DNA of 64,000 nucleotides from Amorphoplanes friuliensis DSM 7358 (GTDB taxonomy: Bacteria; Actinomycetota; Actinomycetes; Mycobacteriales; Micromonosporaceae): positions 7,966,001 to 8,030,000 of the forward strand of contig NC_022657.1 in assembly GCF_000494755.1 (NCBI RefSeq), in the 5' to 3' direction. Position numbers and translations under genes: made by a program. Below, one piece after another: positions 33,420 through 41,554 of this stretch (the first letter of the stretch is position 1; each line of letters begins with the position of its first letter). The notes under the pieces were generated by a model that was not told the DNA's origin, did no database searches, and saw nothing but the letters and a program-made list of their open reading frames with translations.

Positions 33420-34411
33420 TCCGGCTTCATCTCCCGGCCCATCAGTAGTTTGACGGCGACCCGCGGGTCGACGCCCTCGTGGCAGACCCGCTCGACCTGC
33501 TCGGTGATCGGCATCTCGACACCGTGCGCCCGGGCCAGGTCGCGGATCGCCAGGCAGCTCTTGACTCCCTCGGCAGTCTGCCTGGCCGCACGCTGGGCTT
33601 CCTCCAGCGACTCGCCGCGACCGAGGTGCTCACCGAAGGTGCGGTTGCGCGACAGCGGCGACGAGCAGGTCGCAACCAGGTCACCGAGCCCGGCCAGCCC
33701 GGCGAAGGTCATCGGGTCGGCGCCGAGCGCCACCCCGAGCCGCGCCGTCTCCGCCAGCCCGCGGGTGATCAGTGAAGCCTTGGTGTTGTCACCCATCCCC
33801 ATCGCCGACGCCATGCCGTACGCGAGAGCGATGACGTTCTTGACCGCGCCGCCCAGCTCGCAGCCGATGACGTCGTCGCTGGTGTAGGGCCGGATGTACG
33901 GCAGCGCGATCGCCTGCTGGACCTGCTGTGCGCGTACCGGATCGGTGCCGGCGACCACGGTCGCGGCCGGCTGCTCGGCGGCGATCTCCGGGGCCAGGTT
34001 GGGCCCGGAGACGACCACGACCCGGTCCGGGTCGACACCGGCCGTCTCGACGATGACCTGGCTCATCCGCTTGGTGGTGCCGAGCTCGATGCCCTTCATC
34101 AGCGAGATGAGCGTCGAGCCGTCGGGCAGGTGGGCGGCCCAGTCGGCGAGGTTGCCGCGCAACGTCTGCGACGGCACGGCGAGGAAGACCAGGCCGGCGC
34201 CGTCGAGGGCGGCGGCGAGGTCACTGGTGGCGCTGATCCGCTCGGGCAGCTTGATGCCGGGCAGCGCGGTCTCGTTGACACCCTCGGCCCGGATCGCCGC
34301 GGCCACGGACTCGCGGCGGGCCCACAGCGCCACGTCGGAGCCGGCCTCGGCCAGGATCTTCGCGAACGCCGTGCCCCAGGCGCCCGCACCGAGCACTGCG
34401 GCCCGGCTCAT
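33416..34411 (-). CDS. gpsA: Glycerol-3-phosphate dehydrogenase [NAD(P)+]
   Basis: 331 aa from ATG at 34411, overlapping the plsC stop (ATGA). Rossmann motif VLGAGAWGTAFAKILAEAG near the start, LMKGIELGT, SGPNLAPEIA, CELGGAVKNVIALAYG with the catalytic Lys, and RNRTFGEHLG. It makes sn-glycerol-3-phosphate for phospholipids, fitting its partner PlsC. Confidence 0.96.
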   Translation of the reverse strand: MSRAAVLGAGAWGTAFAKILAEAGSDVALWARRESVAAAIRAEGVNETALPGIKLPERISATSDLAAALDGAGLVFLAVPSQTLRGNLADWAAHLPDGSTLISLMKGIELGTTKRMSQVIVETAGVDPDRVVVVSGPNLAPEIAAEQPAATVVAGTDPVRAQQVQQAIALPYIRPYTSDDVIGCELGGAVKNVIALAYGMASAMGMGDNTKASLITRGLAETARLGVALGADPMTFAGLAGLGDLVATCSSPLSRNRTFGEHLGRGESLEEAQRAARQTAEGVKSCLAIRDLARAHGVEMPITEQVERVCHEGVDPRVAVKLLMGREMKPE

Positions 34412-35136
34412 GCGGACGGCTCCGACGAGCCGGCGGGCCGGCGGGACACCGGATAGAGCGGTGGTGGTGGCTCGTCCCGCAACTCGGCGAGCAGGTCCCG
34501 GGTGGCGAGCTGGATGGCCTCGGTCATCTGCTCCAGGACCGCCCGCCCCGGCGCCTGGCCGAGCCAGCGGTTCAGGTCGACCGGTTTGCCGGCGGTCACG
34601 CTCACCGGGATCCGGCGCCCCAGCGAGATCTTCCCGGTACGCACGTCGTGCACCTGCTGGGCTCCCCAGGTCGCCATCGGCACCACGGGAGCGCCGGTGA
34701 CCAGCGCCAGCCGGGCCGCGCCGGTCTTGCCCCGCATCGGCCACAGGCCGGGCTCGCGGGTCGTGGTGCCCTCGGGGTAGATCACCACCACACCACCCTG
34801 CTGCAGGGCTTCGATGAGGGACTCGAGGGACTTCACCGCCTCCACACTGCCGCGTTCGACCGGGATCTGCTGGGTCTTGCGGAGCATGAAGCCGACGAAC
34901 GGCACCTTCCAGATGCTGGCCTTGGCCAGGAACCGCGGCCAGCGGCCGGAGTCGTAGACGAAGTGCGCGACCAGCAGCGGATCGAACTGCGACATGTGGT
35001 TCGGCGTGATGATGAAACCGCCGCCGGCCGGGAGGTTCTCCATGCCGCTCCACGTGCGCTTCGTCCAGACCCGCAGCGCGGGCAGCACGAGCAGCACCGC
35101 CAACCGCCGCCAGAACCCGAGCTTGCGCCGCGCCAC
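34408..35136 (-). CDS. plsC: 1-acyl-glycerol-3-phosphate acyltransferase
   Basis: 242 aa from GTG at 35136, with GGGGAGG 4 nt upstream. The acyltransferase motifs are NHMSQFDPLLVAHF (HX4D), the region RKTQQIPVERGS, and YPEGTTTREPGLWPMRGKTGAARLA. It adds the second acyl chain to form phosphatidic acid. A membrane-associated N-terminal helix (LAVLLVLPALRVW) precedes the domain. The C-terminus is Pro/Arg rich. Confidence 0.93.
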   Translation of the reverse strand: MARRKLGFWRRLAVLLVLPALRVWTKRTWSGMENLPAGGGFIITPNHMSQFDPLLVAHFVYDSGRWPRFLAKASIWKVPFVGFMLRKTQQIPVERGSVEAVKSLESLIEALQQGGVVVIYPEGTTTREPGLWPMRGKTGAARLALVTGAPVVPMATWGAQQVHDVRTGKISLGRRIPVSVTAGKPVDLNRWLGQAPGRAVLEQMTEAIQLATRDLLAELRDEPPPPLYPVSRRPAGSSEPSA

Positions 35137-35269
35137 GGTGCCTCCCCTGCTTGACCTCGGCAGGCCCCCGCGCTGCCATCCCCGTGCCCCTGGGACGAAA
35201 TCATGCCTGCTCGCGGTCCTCGTAGCCAGGGCGGGGCCCGGCCCGCGGGCGGGTGGCAGGATTGACGCC

Positions 35270-35941
35270 GTGTCAGGAGCGGACTGGACGGCGGTCATTC
35301 CCGTCAAGCGTCTCAGCGCGGCCAAGAGCCGGCTGCGCGGAGCCGTGCTCGATGCCCGGCACGAGGAGCTGGCCCTGGCGATGGTGCGCGACACCGTCAC
35401 CGCGGTCGTTTTGTGTGCGCGGGTGAGCGAGGTGCTGGTCGTCACCGACGATCCGGCCGCCTCGGCCGCCGTTGCCGCGCTGGGCGCCCGGGCCGTGCCC
35501 GACCGCCCCGGCGCCGGCCTCAACGCCGCCATGCGTTTCGGTGCCGATCTGGTCGCCGGGCTGTCGCGCCGCCGCGCGGTGCTCGCCGGGGACCTGCCCG
35601 CCCTGCGCCCCGACGAGCTCGGTGAGGCGCTGGAGGCGGCCGGCCCGGGACGTAGTTTTGTCGCCGACGCGGCCGGCACCGGCACCGTCCTGCTCACCGC
35701 GGACGCCGGCCAGCCGCTGGATCCGCACTTCGGCGAAGGCTCCGCGGCGGCGCATTCCGCGTCACTGGCCCGCACGCTGACCGGCTCCTGGCCCGGCCTC
35801 CGGCACGACGTCGACACCGCCGCCGACCTGCGCACGGTCCTCGCGCTCGGTGCCGGCGAGCACACCTGCGGGCTGCTGCGTGATCTCGGGCTGGTGGCCG
35901 ATTGTGGCTCCGGCGGTGTCCCGGCGGGTCCGCACCGGTAG
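35270..35941 (+). CDS. cofC: 2-phospho-L-lactate/PEP guanylyltransferase (CofC/FbiD)
   Basis: 223 aa from GTG at 35270. Nucleotidyltransferase fold: VIPVKRLSAAKSRLRGAV opening, VLVVTDDPAASAAV, PDRPGAGLNAAMRFGADL, and VLAGDLPALRPDEL with the metal-binding Asp. This enzyme activates phospholactate or phosphoenolpyruvate with GTP in F420 biosynthesis. The organism is thus expected to make F420; no other F420 genes are in the window. It diverges from plsC over 133 bp. Confidence 0.9.
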   Translation: MSGADWTAVIPVKRLSAAKSRLRGAVLDARHEELALAMVRDTVTAVVLCARVSEVLVVTDDPAASAAVAALGARAVPDRPGAGLNAAMRFGADLVAGLSRRRAVLAGDLPALRPDELGEALEAAGPGRSFVADAAGTGTVLLTADAGQPLDPHFGEGSAAAHSASLARTLTGSWPGLRHDVDTAADLRTVLALGAGEHTCGLLRDLGLVADCGSGGVPAGPHR

Positions 35942-35951
35942 CGTTCCTGTC

Positions 35952-36149
35952 ATGCAGGGCACCGTCGCGACCTTCGATCCACAGTCCCGCAGCGGCACCC
36001 TGCTGCTCGACGACGGCAGTGAGCTCGCCTTCCCGGCGGAGGCGTTCCAGGCTTCCGGGCTGCGCCTGCTGCGACTCGGGCAGCGCCTCTCCATCGAGTC
36101 CGGACCGGACGGCAATGTGATCAAGGTCCAACTTCCTGGAATCAAGTGA
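35952..36149 (+). CDS. Cold-shock-like OB-fold protein
   Basis: 65 aa from ATG at 35952. QGTVATFDPQSRSGTLLLDDG, then AFPAEAF and LRLLRLGQRLSIES follow the spacing of a cold-shock domain (beta 1 to beta 5), although the aromatic RNA-binding residues of CspA (FGF, FVH) are mostly replaced. It is probably a divergent nucleic-acid binder between cofC and ppk. A direct repeat resembling PHO boxes begins just after its stop. Confidence 0.75.
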   Translation: MQGTVATFDPQSRSGTLLLDDGSELAFPAEAFQASGLRLLRLGQRLSIESGPDGNVIKVQLPGIK

Positions 36150-36154
36150 GCCTT

Positions 36155-36176
36155 GTTCATTTCCCGTTCACCTCCG
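36155..36176 (+). promoter_or_regulatory. PHO-box-like tandem repeat before ppk
   Basis: Two adjacent 11-bp units, GTTCATTTCCC and GTTCACCTCCG, match the GTTCACC-type direct repeat bound by PhoP in Streptomyces. It ends 15-18 bp before the ppk start, so it would cover the -35 region of a short-leader or leaderless promoter (AATGAT at 36183-36188 as a possible -10). Confidence 0.6.
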
Positions 36177-36191
36177 ACGGGCAATGATGGG

Positions 36192-38462
36192 GTGGTGACC
36201 ACCCCGCCCCGGACACCCGACACGACCGTGCCCCTCGCGGCTCGCCGCCGCGGCACCGACGGGCGGTTCCTCCCCCGGGGGGAGCAGCCCGCCGAGGCGG
36301 GGACCACCAGCACCGAGAGCGCAGCCGAGCCGACCGCCACCGAGCCGACGGAGCCCGCCGTGACCACCCCTGCCCCAGCAGTTCCCGACAACAGCGAACT
36401 CCCCGAGGACCGCTTCCTCAACCGGGAGCTGTCCTGGCTCGACTTCAACGCCCGCGTGCTGGCCCTGGCCGAGGACCCCGAGACCCCGCTGCTGGAGCGG
36501 GCGAAGTTCCTGGCCATCTTCGCCAGCAACCTCGACGAGTTCTACATGGTGCGTGTCGCGGGTCTCAAGCGCCGGCTCAAGGCCGGTCTGCCGATGCGGG
36601 GTGGCGACCGCTCCTCGCTGCGCAACCAGCTCGAGATGATCACCGAACGGGCCGCGGATCTGGTCACCCGTCACGCCGCCTGCTTCGGCGAGGAGGTCCG
36701 GCCGAAGCTGTCCGCCGAGGGCATCGAGCTGGTCAGCTGGGCCGAGCTGGACGCACCCGAACGCGAGCGGCTGCGCTCGTTCTTCCGCGAGCAGGTCTTC
36801 CCGGTGCTGACCCCGCTCGCCGTCGACCCCGCGCACCCGTTCCCGTACATCTCGAGCCGGTCGCTCAACCTGGCTGTCGCTCTGCGCGACCCGGCCGGCA
36901 GCAGCACCGAACTGTTCGCCCGCATCAAGGTGCCCAACAACGTCCCGCGGTTCGTGACGGTGCAGAACGACAGCCGTGGCGCGCGGTTCCTGCCGGTCGA
37001 GGAGCTCATCGCGGCGCACCTGGACCAGCTCTTCTCCGGGATGCAGATCCTCGAGTGGCACCTGTTCCGGGTCACCCGCAACGCCGAGCTCGAGGTCGAC
37101 GAGGACCGCGACGAGGACCTGCTGCAGGCCCTCGAACGCGAGCTCGCCCAGCGCAAGTTCGGCCCGCCGGTCCGCCTCGAGGTGGCCGCGTCGATCAGCG
37201 ACCACGTCCTCGACCTGCTCTCCCGCGAGCTGGAGATGGACAGCCAGGACGTCCTGCGGGTGCCGGGCCTGCTGGACCTGTCGGCGCTCTGGCAGGTGTT
37301 CGGCGAGTGCGACCGCGACGACCTCAAGGACCGCCCGTTCGTGCCGGCGACCCACCCGCAGCTGGCCGACGGGGAGGTGCCGCGCAGCGTCTTCAACCGC
37401 CTGCGCGAGTGCGACATCCTCGTCCACCACCCGTACCACTCGTTCTCGACCAGCGTGCAGCGCTTCATCGAGCAGGCCGCCGCGGACCCGAACGTCCTGG
37501 CCATCAAGCAGACGCTCTACCGCACCAGCGGTGACTCGCCGATAGTCGATGCACTCGTCGACGCGGCCGCCGCCGGCAAGCAGGTCGTGGTGCTGGTCGA
37601 GGTGAAGGCCCGCTTCGACGAGGTGGCCAACATCGCCTGGGCCCGCACGCTGGAACGCGCCGGCTGCCACGTCGTCTACGGCTTGGTCGGTCTCAAGACC
37701 CACTGCAAGACCTCCCTGGTGGTCCGGCAGGAGGGCAACCAGATCCGGCGCTACTGCCACATCGGTACGGGCAACTACCACCCCAAGACGGCCCGGCTGT
37801 ACGAGGACTTCGGCATGCTGACGGCCGACCCCGAGGTGGGTGCGGACGTCACCGACCTGTTCAACGTGCTCACCGGGTACAGCCGGCAGACCGCGTTCCG
37901 GCGGCTGCTGGTGGCGCCGCACGGTGTCCGCGCCGGTCTCATCGAGCGGATCGAGGAGCAGGCCCGGATCGCGCGTGCCGGTGGCGAAGCCCTGGTGCAG
38001 TTCAAGGTGAACTCCCTCGTCGACGAGGAGACCTGCGACGCGCTCTACCGCGCCTCGCAGGACGGTGTGAAGGTCGACCTGGTCATCCGGGGCATGTGCG
38101 CGCTGCGGCCCGGCGTGCCCGGCCTGTCGGACAACATCCGGGTCCGGTCGATCGTCGGCCGTTTCCTCGAACACTCGCGGGTGTTCCGCTTCGGCGTGGG
38201 TGACGACGCGGAATACTGGATCGGGTCGGCGGACCTGATGCACCGCAACCTGGACCGCCGCGTCGAGGCCCTGGTCCGCGTCACCCTGCCGTCCGCTCAG
38301 GAGGATCTGCGCAACGTGCTCGATCTGTCGATGCGCGACGAGAGCGAGGGCTGGGACCTCTCCCCCGACGGCACGTGGCACCGCCGCGCGTCGACACCGT
38401 CGGACCCGCACGTCCATCTGCAGGAGGCGCTGTTGCGCCGGATCATCGGCAAGGCGGTCTGA
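36192..38462 (+). CDS. ppk: Polyphosphate kinase 1
   Basis: About 756 aa from tandem GTG codons at 36192/36195; the in-frame TTG at 36153 would put the PHO-like repeat in the gene. A variable acidic N-terminal tail (about 55 residues) precedes the conserved FLNRELSWLDFNARVL. Catalytic-domain motifs include KQTLYRTSGDSPIVDAL, GLKTHCKTSLVVRQ with the phosphorylated His, HIGTGNYHPKTARLYEDFG, and GSADLMHRNLDRRVEAL. It makes polyphosphate from ATP. The MutT1-like gene follows at once. Confidence 0.95.
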   Translation: MVTTPPRTPDTTVPLAARRRGTDGRFLPRGEQPAEAGTTSTESAAEPTATEPTEPAVTTPAPAVPDNSELPEDRFLNRELSWLDFNARVLALAEDPETPLLERAKFLAIFASNLDEFYMVRVAGLKRRLKAGLPMRGGDRSSLRNQLEMITERAADLVTRHAACFGEEVRPKLSAEGIELVSWAELDAPERERLRSFFREQVFPVLTPLAVDPAHPFPYISSRSLNLAVALRDPAGSSTELFARIKVPNNVPRFVTVQNDSRGARFLPVEELIAAHLDQLFSGMQILEWHLFRVTRNAELEVDEDRDEDLLQALERELAQRKFGPPVRLEVAASISDHVLDLLSRELEMDSQDVLRVPGLLDLSALWQVFGECDRDDLKDRPFVPATHPQLADGEVPRSVFNRLRECDILVHHPYHSFSTSVQRFIEQAAADPNVLAIKQTLYRTSGDSPIVDALVDAAAAGKQVVVLVEVKARFDEVANIAWARTLERAGCHVVYGLVGLKTHCKTSLVVRQEGNQIRRYCHIGTGNYHPKTARLYEDFGMLTADPEVGADVTDLFNVLTGYSRQTAFRRLLVAPHGVRAGLIERIEEQARIARAGGEALVQFKVNSLVDEETCDALYRASQDGVKVDLVIRGMCALRPGVPGLSDNIRVRSIVGRFLEHSRVFRFGVGDDAEYWIGSADLMHRNLDRRVEALVRVTLPSAQEDLRNVLDLSMRDESEGWDLSPDGTWHRRASTPSDPHVHLQEALLRRIIGKAV

Positions 38463-38467
38463 CTTTG

Positions 38468-39349
38468 GTGCAGGAACCCGTCCGGGCCGCCGGAGGCGTC
38501 CTCTGGCGACCCGCCGGCGACTCGATCGAGATCTGCGTGGTCCACCGGCCGTACCTCGGCGACTGGAGCCTCCCCAAGGGCAAGCTCGACGGTGGCGAGC
38601 ATCCCCTGGCCGCGGCGGCGCGGGAGGTGCTGGAGGAGACAGGCCTGCGTGGCGAGCCTCAGCTTCGGCTGCCCGAGGTCGCGTACACGATGCCGAACGG
38701 TGTGCCGAAGACCGTCGACTTCTGGCTGATGCGTGCGGAGGACGGCCCCGGCGTCCCGCCGGTCGACCCGACCGAGGTCGACGCCGTGGAGTTCCTGTCA
38801 CCCGTGGACGCGATCGCCCGCCTGACCTATCCCGACGATCGCCGCCTGGTCGAGCACGTCGCCGCCCTGCCGCCGGTGACCGCGGTGACGGCGCTGGTCC
38901 GGCACGCGCACGCGGGCAAACGCAGCGAGTTCGACGGCAACGACAACCTGCGCCCGATCGACGAGAAGGGCCGCGGTGAGGCCGAGACGCTCGGGCTGGT
39001 GGTCTCCCTGATCAACCCGCGACGGCTCTTCGCCGCGACCCCGTTGCGGTGCAAGCAGACCCTCGAGCCACTGTCGGCCCGGGTGGGCCTGCCCATCGTC
39101 ACCGATTCCGCCTTTGCGGAGCCCGTCGACACCGACGAGGTGCCGGCCAAGGTCAAGGTGGGAGCGGCCCGTCTGCTGGAGCTGCGCGACGGTGACCGTG
39201 CCGTGGCCAGCAGCCAGGGCAAGGTCATTCCCGGCATGCTCGCCCTGCTCGAGGACGCACCCGATCCGGAGCCCTACAAGACGCCGAAGGGCACCGGCTG
39301 GATCCTCACCTGGTCCGGCGAGCGCCTCCTCGGCCTGAGCCGCATCTAG
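38468..39349 (+). CDS. MutT1-like Nudix hydrolase fused to histidine phosphatase
   Basis: 293 aa; GTG at 38468 or TTG at 38465, 2-5 nt after ppk. The Nudix box (about 36-58: GKLDGGEHPL to REVLEETGL) is complete. The second domain (about 140-293) starts VRHAHAGKRS, the RHx motif of phosphoglycerate-mutase-like phosphatases, and has TPLRCKQTLEPL. This is the mycobacterial MutT1 layout, which hydrolyses 8-oxo-dGTP and diadenosine polyphosphates. Coupling with ppk is conserved in actinobacteria. Confidence 0.92.
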   Translation: MQEPVRAAGGVLWRPAGDSIEICVVHRPYLGDWSLPKGKLDGGEHPLAAAAREVLEETGLRGEPQLRLPEVAYTMPNGVPKTVDFWLMRAEDGPGVPPVDPTEVDAVEFLSPVDAIARLTYPDDRRLVEHVAALPPVTAVTALVRHAHAGKRSEFDGNDNLRPIDEKGRGEAETLGLVVSLINPRRLFAATPLRCKQTLEPLSARVGLPIVTDSAFAEPVDTDEVPAKVKVGAARLLELRDGDRAVASSQGKVIPGMLALLEDAPDPEPYKTPKGTGWILTWSGERLLGLSRI

Positions 39350-39352
39350 GTT

Positions 39353-39763
39353 TCACCGTGCGGTGGTGGCTGCCTCGCGGCGGTCCGGCGGATCCGCACG
39401 CCACAGGCCGATCAGGTCGCCGGTGAGCCAGCGCGCCCGCCACATCTCGTCCTCGCGGGGCTCCCAGTCGCGCAGGGGCAGGGCCGCGACCCGCCAGGAC
39501 AGCACACAGGCGAGGTACCAGCCGTAGAGCGGGACGAGGCCCAGCACGGCGTCGCGGCGGCGGTACGAGCCGTACGGTGCCAGCACGAAGACCGCCAGTC
39601 CGGACCAGCCACAGGTGACGGCCCAGTCCAGCAGTCCCTGGCCGGTCCAGTGCTCGGCCAGGTCGCCGAGGGTCCAGCCGGGCACGACGGCACCGGCGAA
39701 GACGGCCGCCGCGATCACCGACCGGCCGACGAGGCCGCGGGGTGCGGCGGTTCTGCGGTCCAT
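39353..39763 (-). CDS. Small membrane protein, function unknown
   Basis: 136 aa, three or four hydrophobic segments (SVIAAAVFAGAVVPGW, WAVTCGWSGLAVFVLAPYG, AVLGLVPLYGWYLACVLSW), followed by a charged C-terminus with several Trp (DEMWRARWLTGDLIGLWR). I do not recognise the family. It ends 3 bp from the convergent MutT1-like gene and stands alone. Confidence 0.7.
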   Translation of the reverse strand: MDRRTAAPRGLVGRSVIAAAVFAGAVVPGWTLGDLAEHWTGQGLLDWAVTCGWSGLAVFVLAPYGSYRRRDAVLGLVPLYGWYLACVLSWRVAALPLRDWEPREDEMWRARWLTGDLIGLWRADPPDRREAATTAR

Positions 39764-39807
39764 GATGCGGACCGTAGGCTCAGCGGCCGCGGTGGCGCCG
39801 GAACACG

Positions 39808-39842
39808 CGAAGGGCGTCCACCGTACGGGTGGACGCCCTTCG
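39808..39842. terminator. Strong 15-bp hairpin terminator
   Basis: CGAAGGGCGTCCACC pairs perfectly with GGTGGACGCCCTTCG around GTACG. It is followed by TTTCTC on the plus strand and lies between the HU gene end and the small membrane gene, with a second small hairpin CTCAGCG/CGCTGAG just beyond. It probably ends the HU transcript. Confidence 0.7.
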
Positions 39843-39884
39843 TTTCTCAGCGTCGCGCTGAGCGGGCCTGACGGCCCGATGTGA

Positions 39885-40775
39885 TCAGCGGGTCTTGCGG
39901 GCCGCAGTCGTACGCGCGGTCGTGGCCTTGCTCGCCGGAGTCGACTTGGCGGCCGCCGTGGTCTTGCTGGCGGTCGTCTTCTTGGCCGGCGCGGCCTTGG
40001 TGGCAGTCGACTTGGCAGCCGTCGACTTGGTGGCGGCCTTCTTGGCCGGCGTGGCCTTGGCCGTCGTGGTCTTGCTGGCCAGGGTCTTCGCCGCCGCCGT
40101 CTTGGTGGCGGTCTTGGCCGGAGCCGTCTTGGTCGCCAGGGTCTTGGCCGCCGCCGTCTTCGTGGCGGTCGACTTGGCCGGAGCAGCCTTGGTGGCAGTC
40201 GACTTGGCAGCCGTCGACTTGGTGGCGGTCTTCTTCGCGGGCGTGGCCTTCGCCGTGGTCGCCTTGGAAGCCGTGGTCTTGGCCGCCGCCGTCTTGGTGG
40301 CGGCAGTCTTGGCCGGAGCAGCCTTGGTCGCCGTGGCCTTAGCCGCCGTCTTGGTGGCGGTCGACTTGGCCGGAGCAGCCTTTGCCGCAGTGGTCTTGGC
40401 CGCCGCCGTCTTGGTGGCGGTGGCCTTCGTGGCGGTGGCCTTGGTGGCAGTGGACTTCACTGCTGCCGTGGTCTTCTTTGCAGTCGTGGCCTTGGCCACC
40501 TTGCCGCTCGCGACCATCTCCCGGAAACCGGTTCCGGGTTTGAATGCGGGGACGGACGTCTTCTTCACCTTCACCGGTTCACCGGTGCGCGGATTGCGCG
40601 CGGTACGCGCATTGCGCGCCCGCTTCTCGAAGACTCCGAAACCGGTAATGGCAACGCGATCGCCCTTGGTTACGGCGTTCTGCACCTCGCTGATGACCGC
40701 ATCGAGCGCTGCTGTCGCCGTCTTCCGGTCCCCCAGTCGGGCGGCGAGCGCCTCGACGAGCTCTGCCTTGTTCAC
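39885..40775 (-). CDS. HU-family nucleoid protein with very long Lys/Ala tail
   Basis: 296 aa from GTG at 40775 with GGGAGG 5 nt upstream. The N-terminal 90 residues form a standard HU core (NKAELVEALAARL ... ITGFGVFEKRARNARTARNPRTGEPV ... PAFKPGTGFREMV). The remaining about 205 residues are histone H1-like, built of AAPAKSTATK, TAAAKTTA and AKKTATKST repeats. Related mycobacterial HupB and Streptomyces HupS have shorter tails (about 100-130 aa). The tail would bind and compact DNA and is a likely target for acetylation. No other HU gene is in the window. Confidence 0.93.
   Translation of the reverse strand: MNKAELVEALAARLGDRKTATAALDAVISEVQNAVTKGDRVAITGFGVFEKRARNARTARNPRTGEPVKVKKTSVPAFKPGTGFREMVASGKVAKATTAKKTTAAVKSTATKATATKATATKTAAAKTTAAKAAPAKSTATKTAAKATATKAAPAKTAATKTAAAKTTASKATTAKATPAKKTATKSTAAKSTATKAAPAKSTATKTAAAKTLATKTAPAKTATKTAAAKTLASKTTTAKATPAKKAATKSTAAKSTATKAAPAKKTTASKTTAAAKSTPASKATTARTTAARKTR
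39890..40490 (-). repeat. Lys/Ala/Thr-coding repeat tract in HU gene
   Basis: About 600 bp of degenerate tandem units (GCCGCCGTCTTGGTGGCGGT-like on the plus strand) that encode the HU tail. The antisense frame is also open because of this composition. Confidence 0.8.
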
Positions 40776-40864
40776 TGTTTCCTCCCGAACGTGAGAACTG
40801 GCCCAATGCGAGCCATTCTGCGCGCACCGTATGCCCTCTGACCAGCAGACACAAACATCTGCAT

Positions 40865-40943
40865 AAAAAAAAACCCTTGTGTCGCAACGATTACGCCCTC
40901 ACCGGGGACCCGGTGAGGGCGTAAAAGCCAGCGAGGACAAGGG
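40865..40943 (-). terminator. Compound terminator of leuCD
   Basis: On the minus strand an outer stem CCCTTGT/ACAAGGG (40943-40937 with 40880-40874) encloses a strong inner 12-bp hairpin (40922-40911 with 40904-40893). It is followed directly by nine T (40873-40865). Located 9 nt after the leuD stop. Confidence 0.75.
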
Positions 40944-40951
40944 AATTCGCG

Positions 40952-41539
40952 TCAGACGACCACCGGTTTGAAAGCCGGGCGACCCTTCTCGTACGTGGTA
41001 ATCATCTCCTCGTGGCGCAGGGTCAGTCCGATGTCGTCGAGACCCTCCATGAGGCGCCAGCGACTGAAATCGTCGATGGGGAAGGTCCAGACGGCGTCGT
41101 CCACGCGCACCTGACGCTCGCCCAGGTCGACCGTGATCTGCTTGTCGGGCTCGCTGTCGGCCATGTCCCAGAGCGCCTCGACGGCTTTCTGGTCGAGCTG
41201 GACCGGCAGCAGTCCCTCCTTGAGGGCATTGCCGCGGAAGATGTCACCGAAGCGGGCCGCGATGACAACCTTGAAACCCCAGTCGCGCAGGGCCCAGACG
41301 GCGTGCTGACGCGAGGAACCCGTACCGAAGTTGGGGCCGGCGACCAGGATCGTCGCGCCGGTGTGCGCGGGGTTGTTGAGCACGAACGAGGCGTCGTCGC
41401 GCCAGGCGCTGAAGAGCCCGTCCTCGAATCCGGTGCGGGTCACGCGCTTGAGGTAGACCGCCGGGATGATCTGGTCCGTGTCCACATCGGAGCGGCGCAG
41501 CGGCATGACCTTGCCGGCGTGGGTGGTGAACTTGTCCAT
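40952..41539 (-). CDS. leuD: 3-isopropylmalate dehydratase small subunit
   Basis: 195 aa. Begins DKFTTHAGKVMPLRRSDVDTDQIIPAVYLKRV; contains ILVAGPNFGTGSSRQHAVWALRDWGF (GSSR substrate loop) and IFRGNALKEGLLPV, typical of LeuD. With LeuC it isomerises 2-isopropylmalate to 3-isopropylmalate in leucine synthesis. 15 nt separate it from leuC. Confidence 0.96.
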   Translation of the reverse strand: MDKFTTHAGKVMPLRRSDVDTDQIIPAVYLKRVTRTGFEDGLFSAWRDDASFVLNNPAHTGATILVAGPNFGTGSSRQHAVWALRDWGFKVVIAARFGDIFRGNALKEGLLPVQLDQKAVEALWDMADSEPDKQITVDLGERQVRVDDAVWTFPIDDFSRWRLMEGLDDIGLTLRHEEMITTYEKGRPAFKPVVV

Positions 41540-41554
41540 GGCTCCTGCTCCTGC

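Noticed and set aside
36168..38801. An 877-aa minus-strand open frame
   Set aside because: Antisense shadow of ppk; high GC keeps the reverse frame open. All polyphosphate kinase motifs are on the plus strand.
39895..40794. A 299-aa plus-strand hydrophobic frame
   Set aside because: Reverse complement of the HU Lys/Ala tail; its Val/Leu/Ala repeats arise from the repeat composition.
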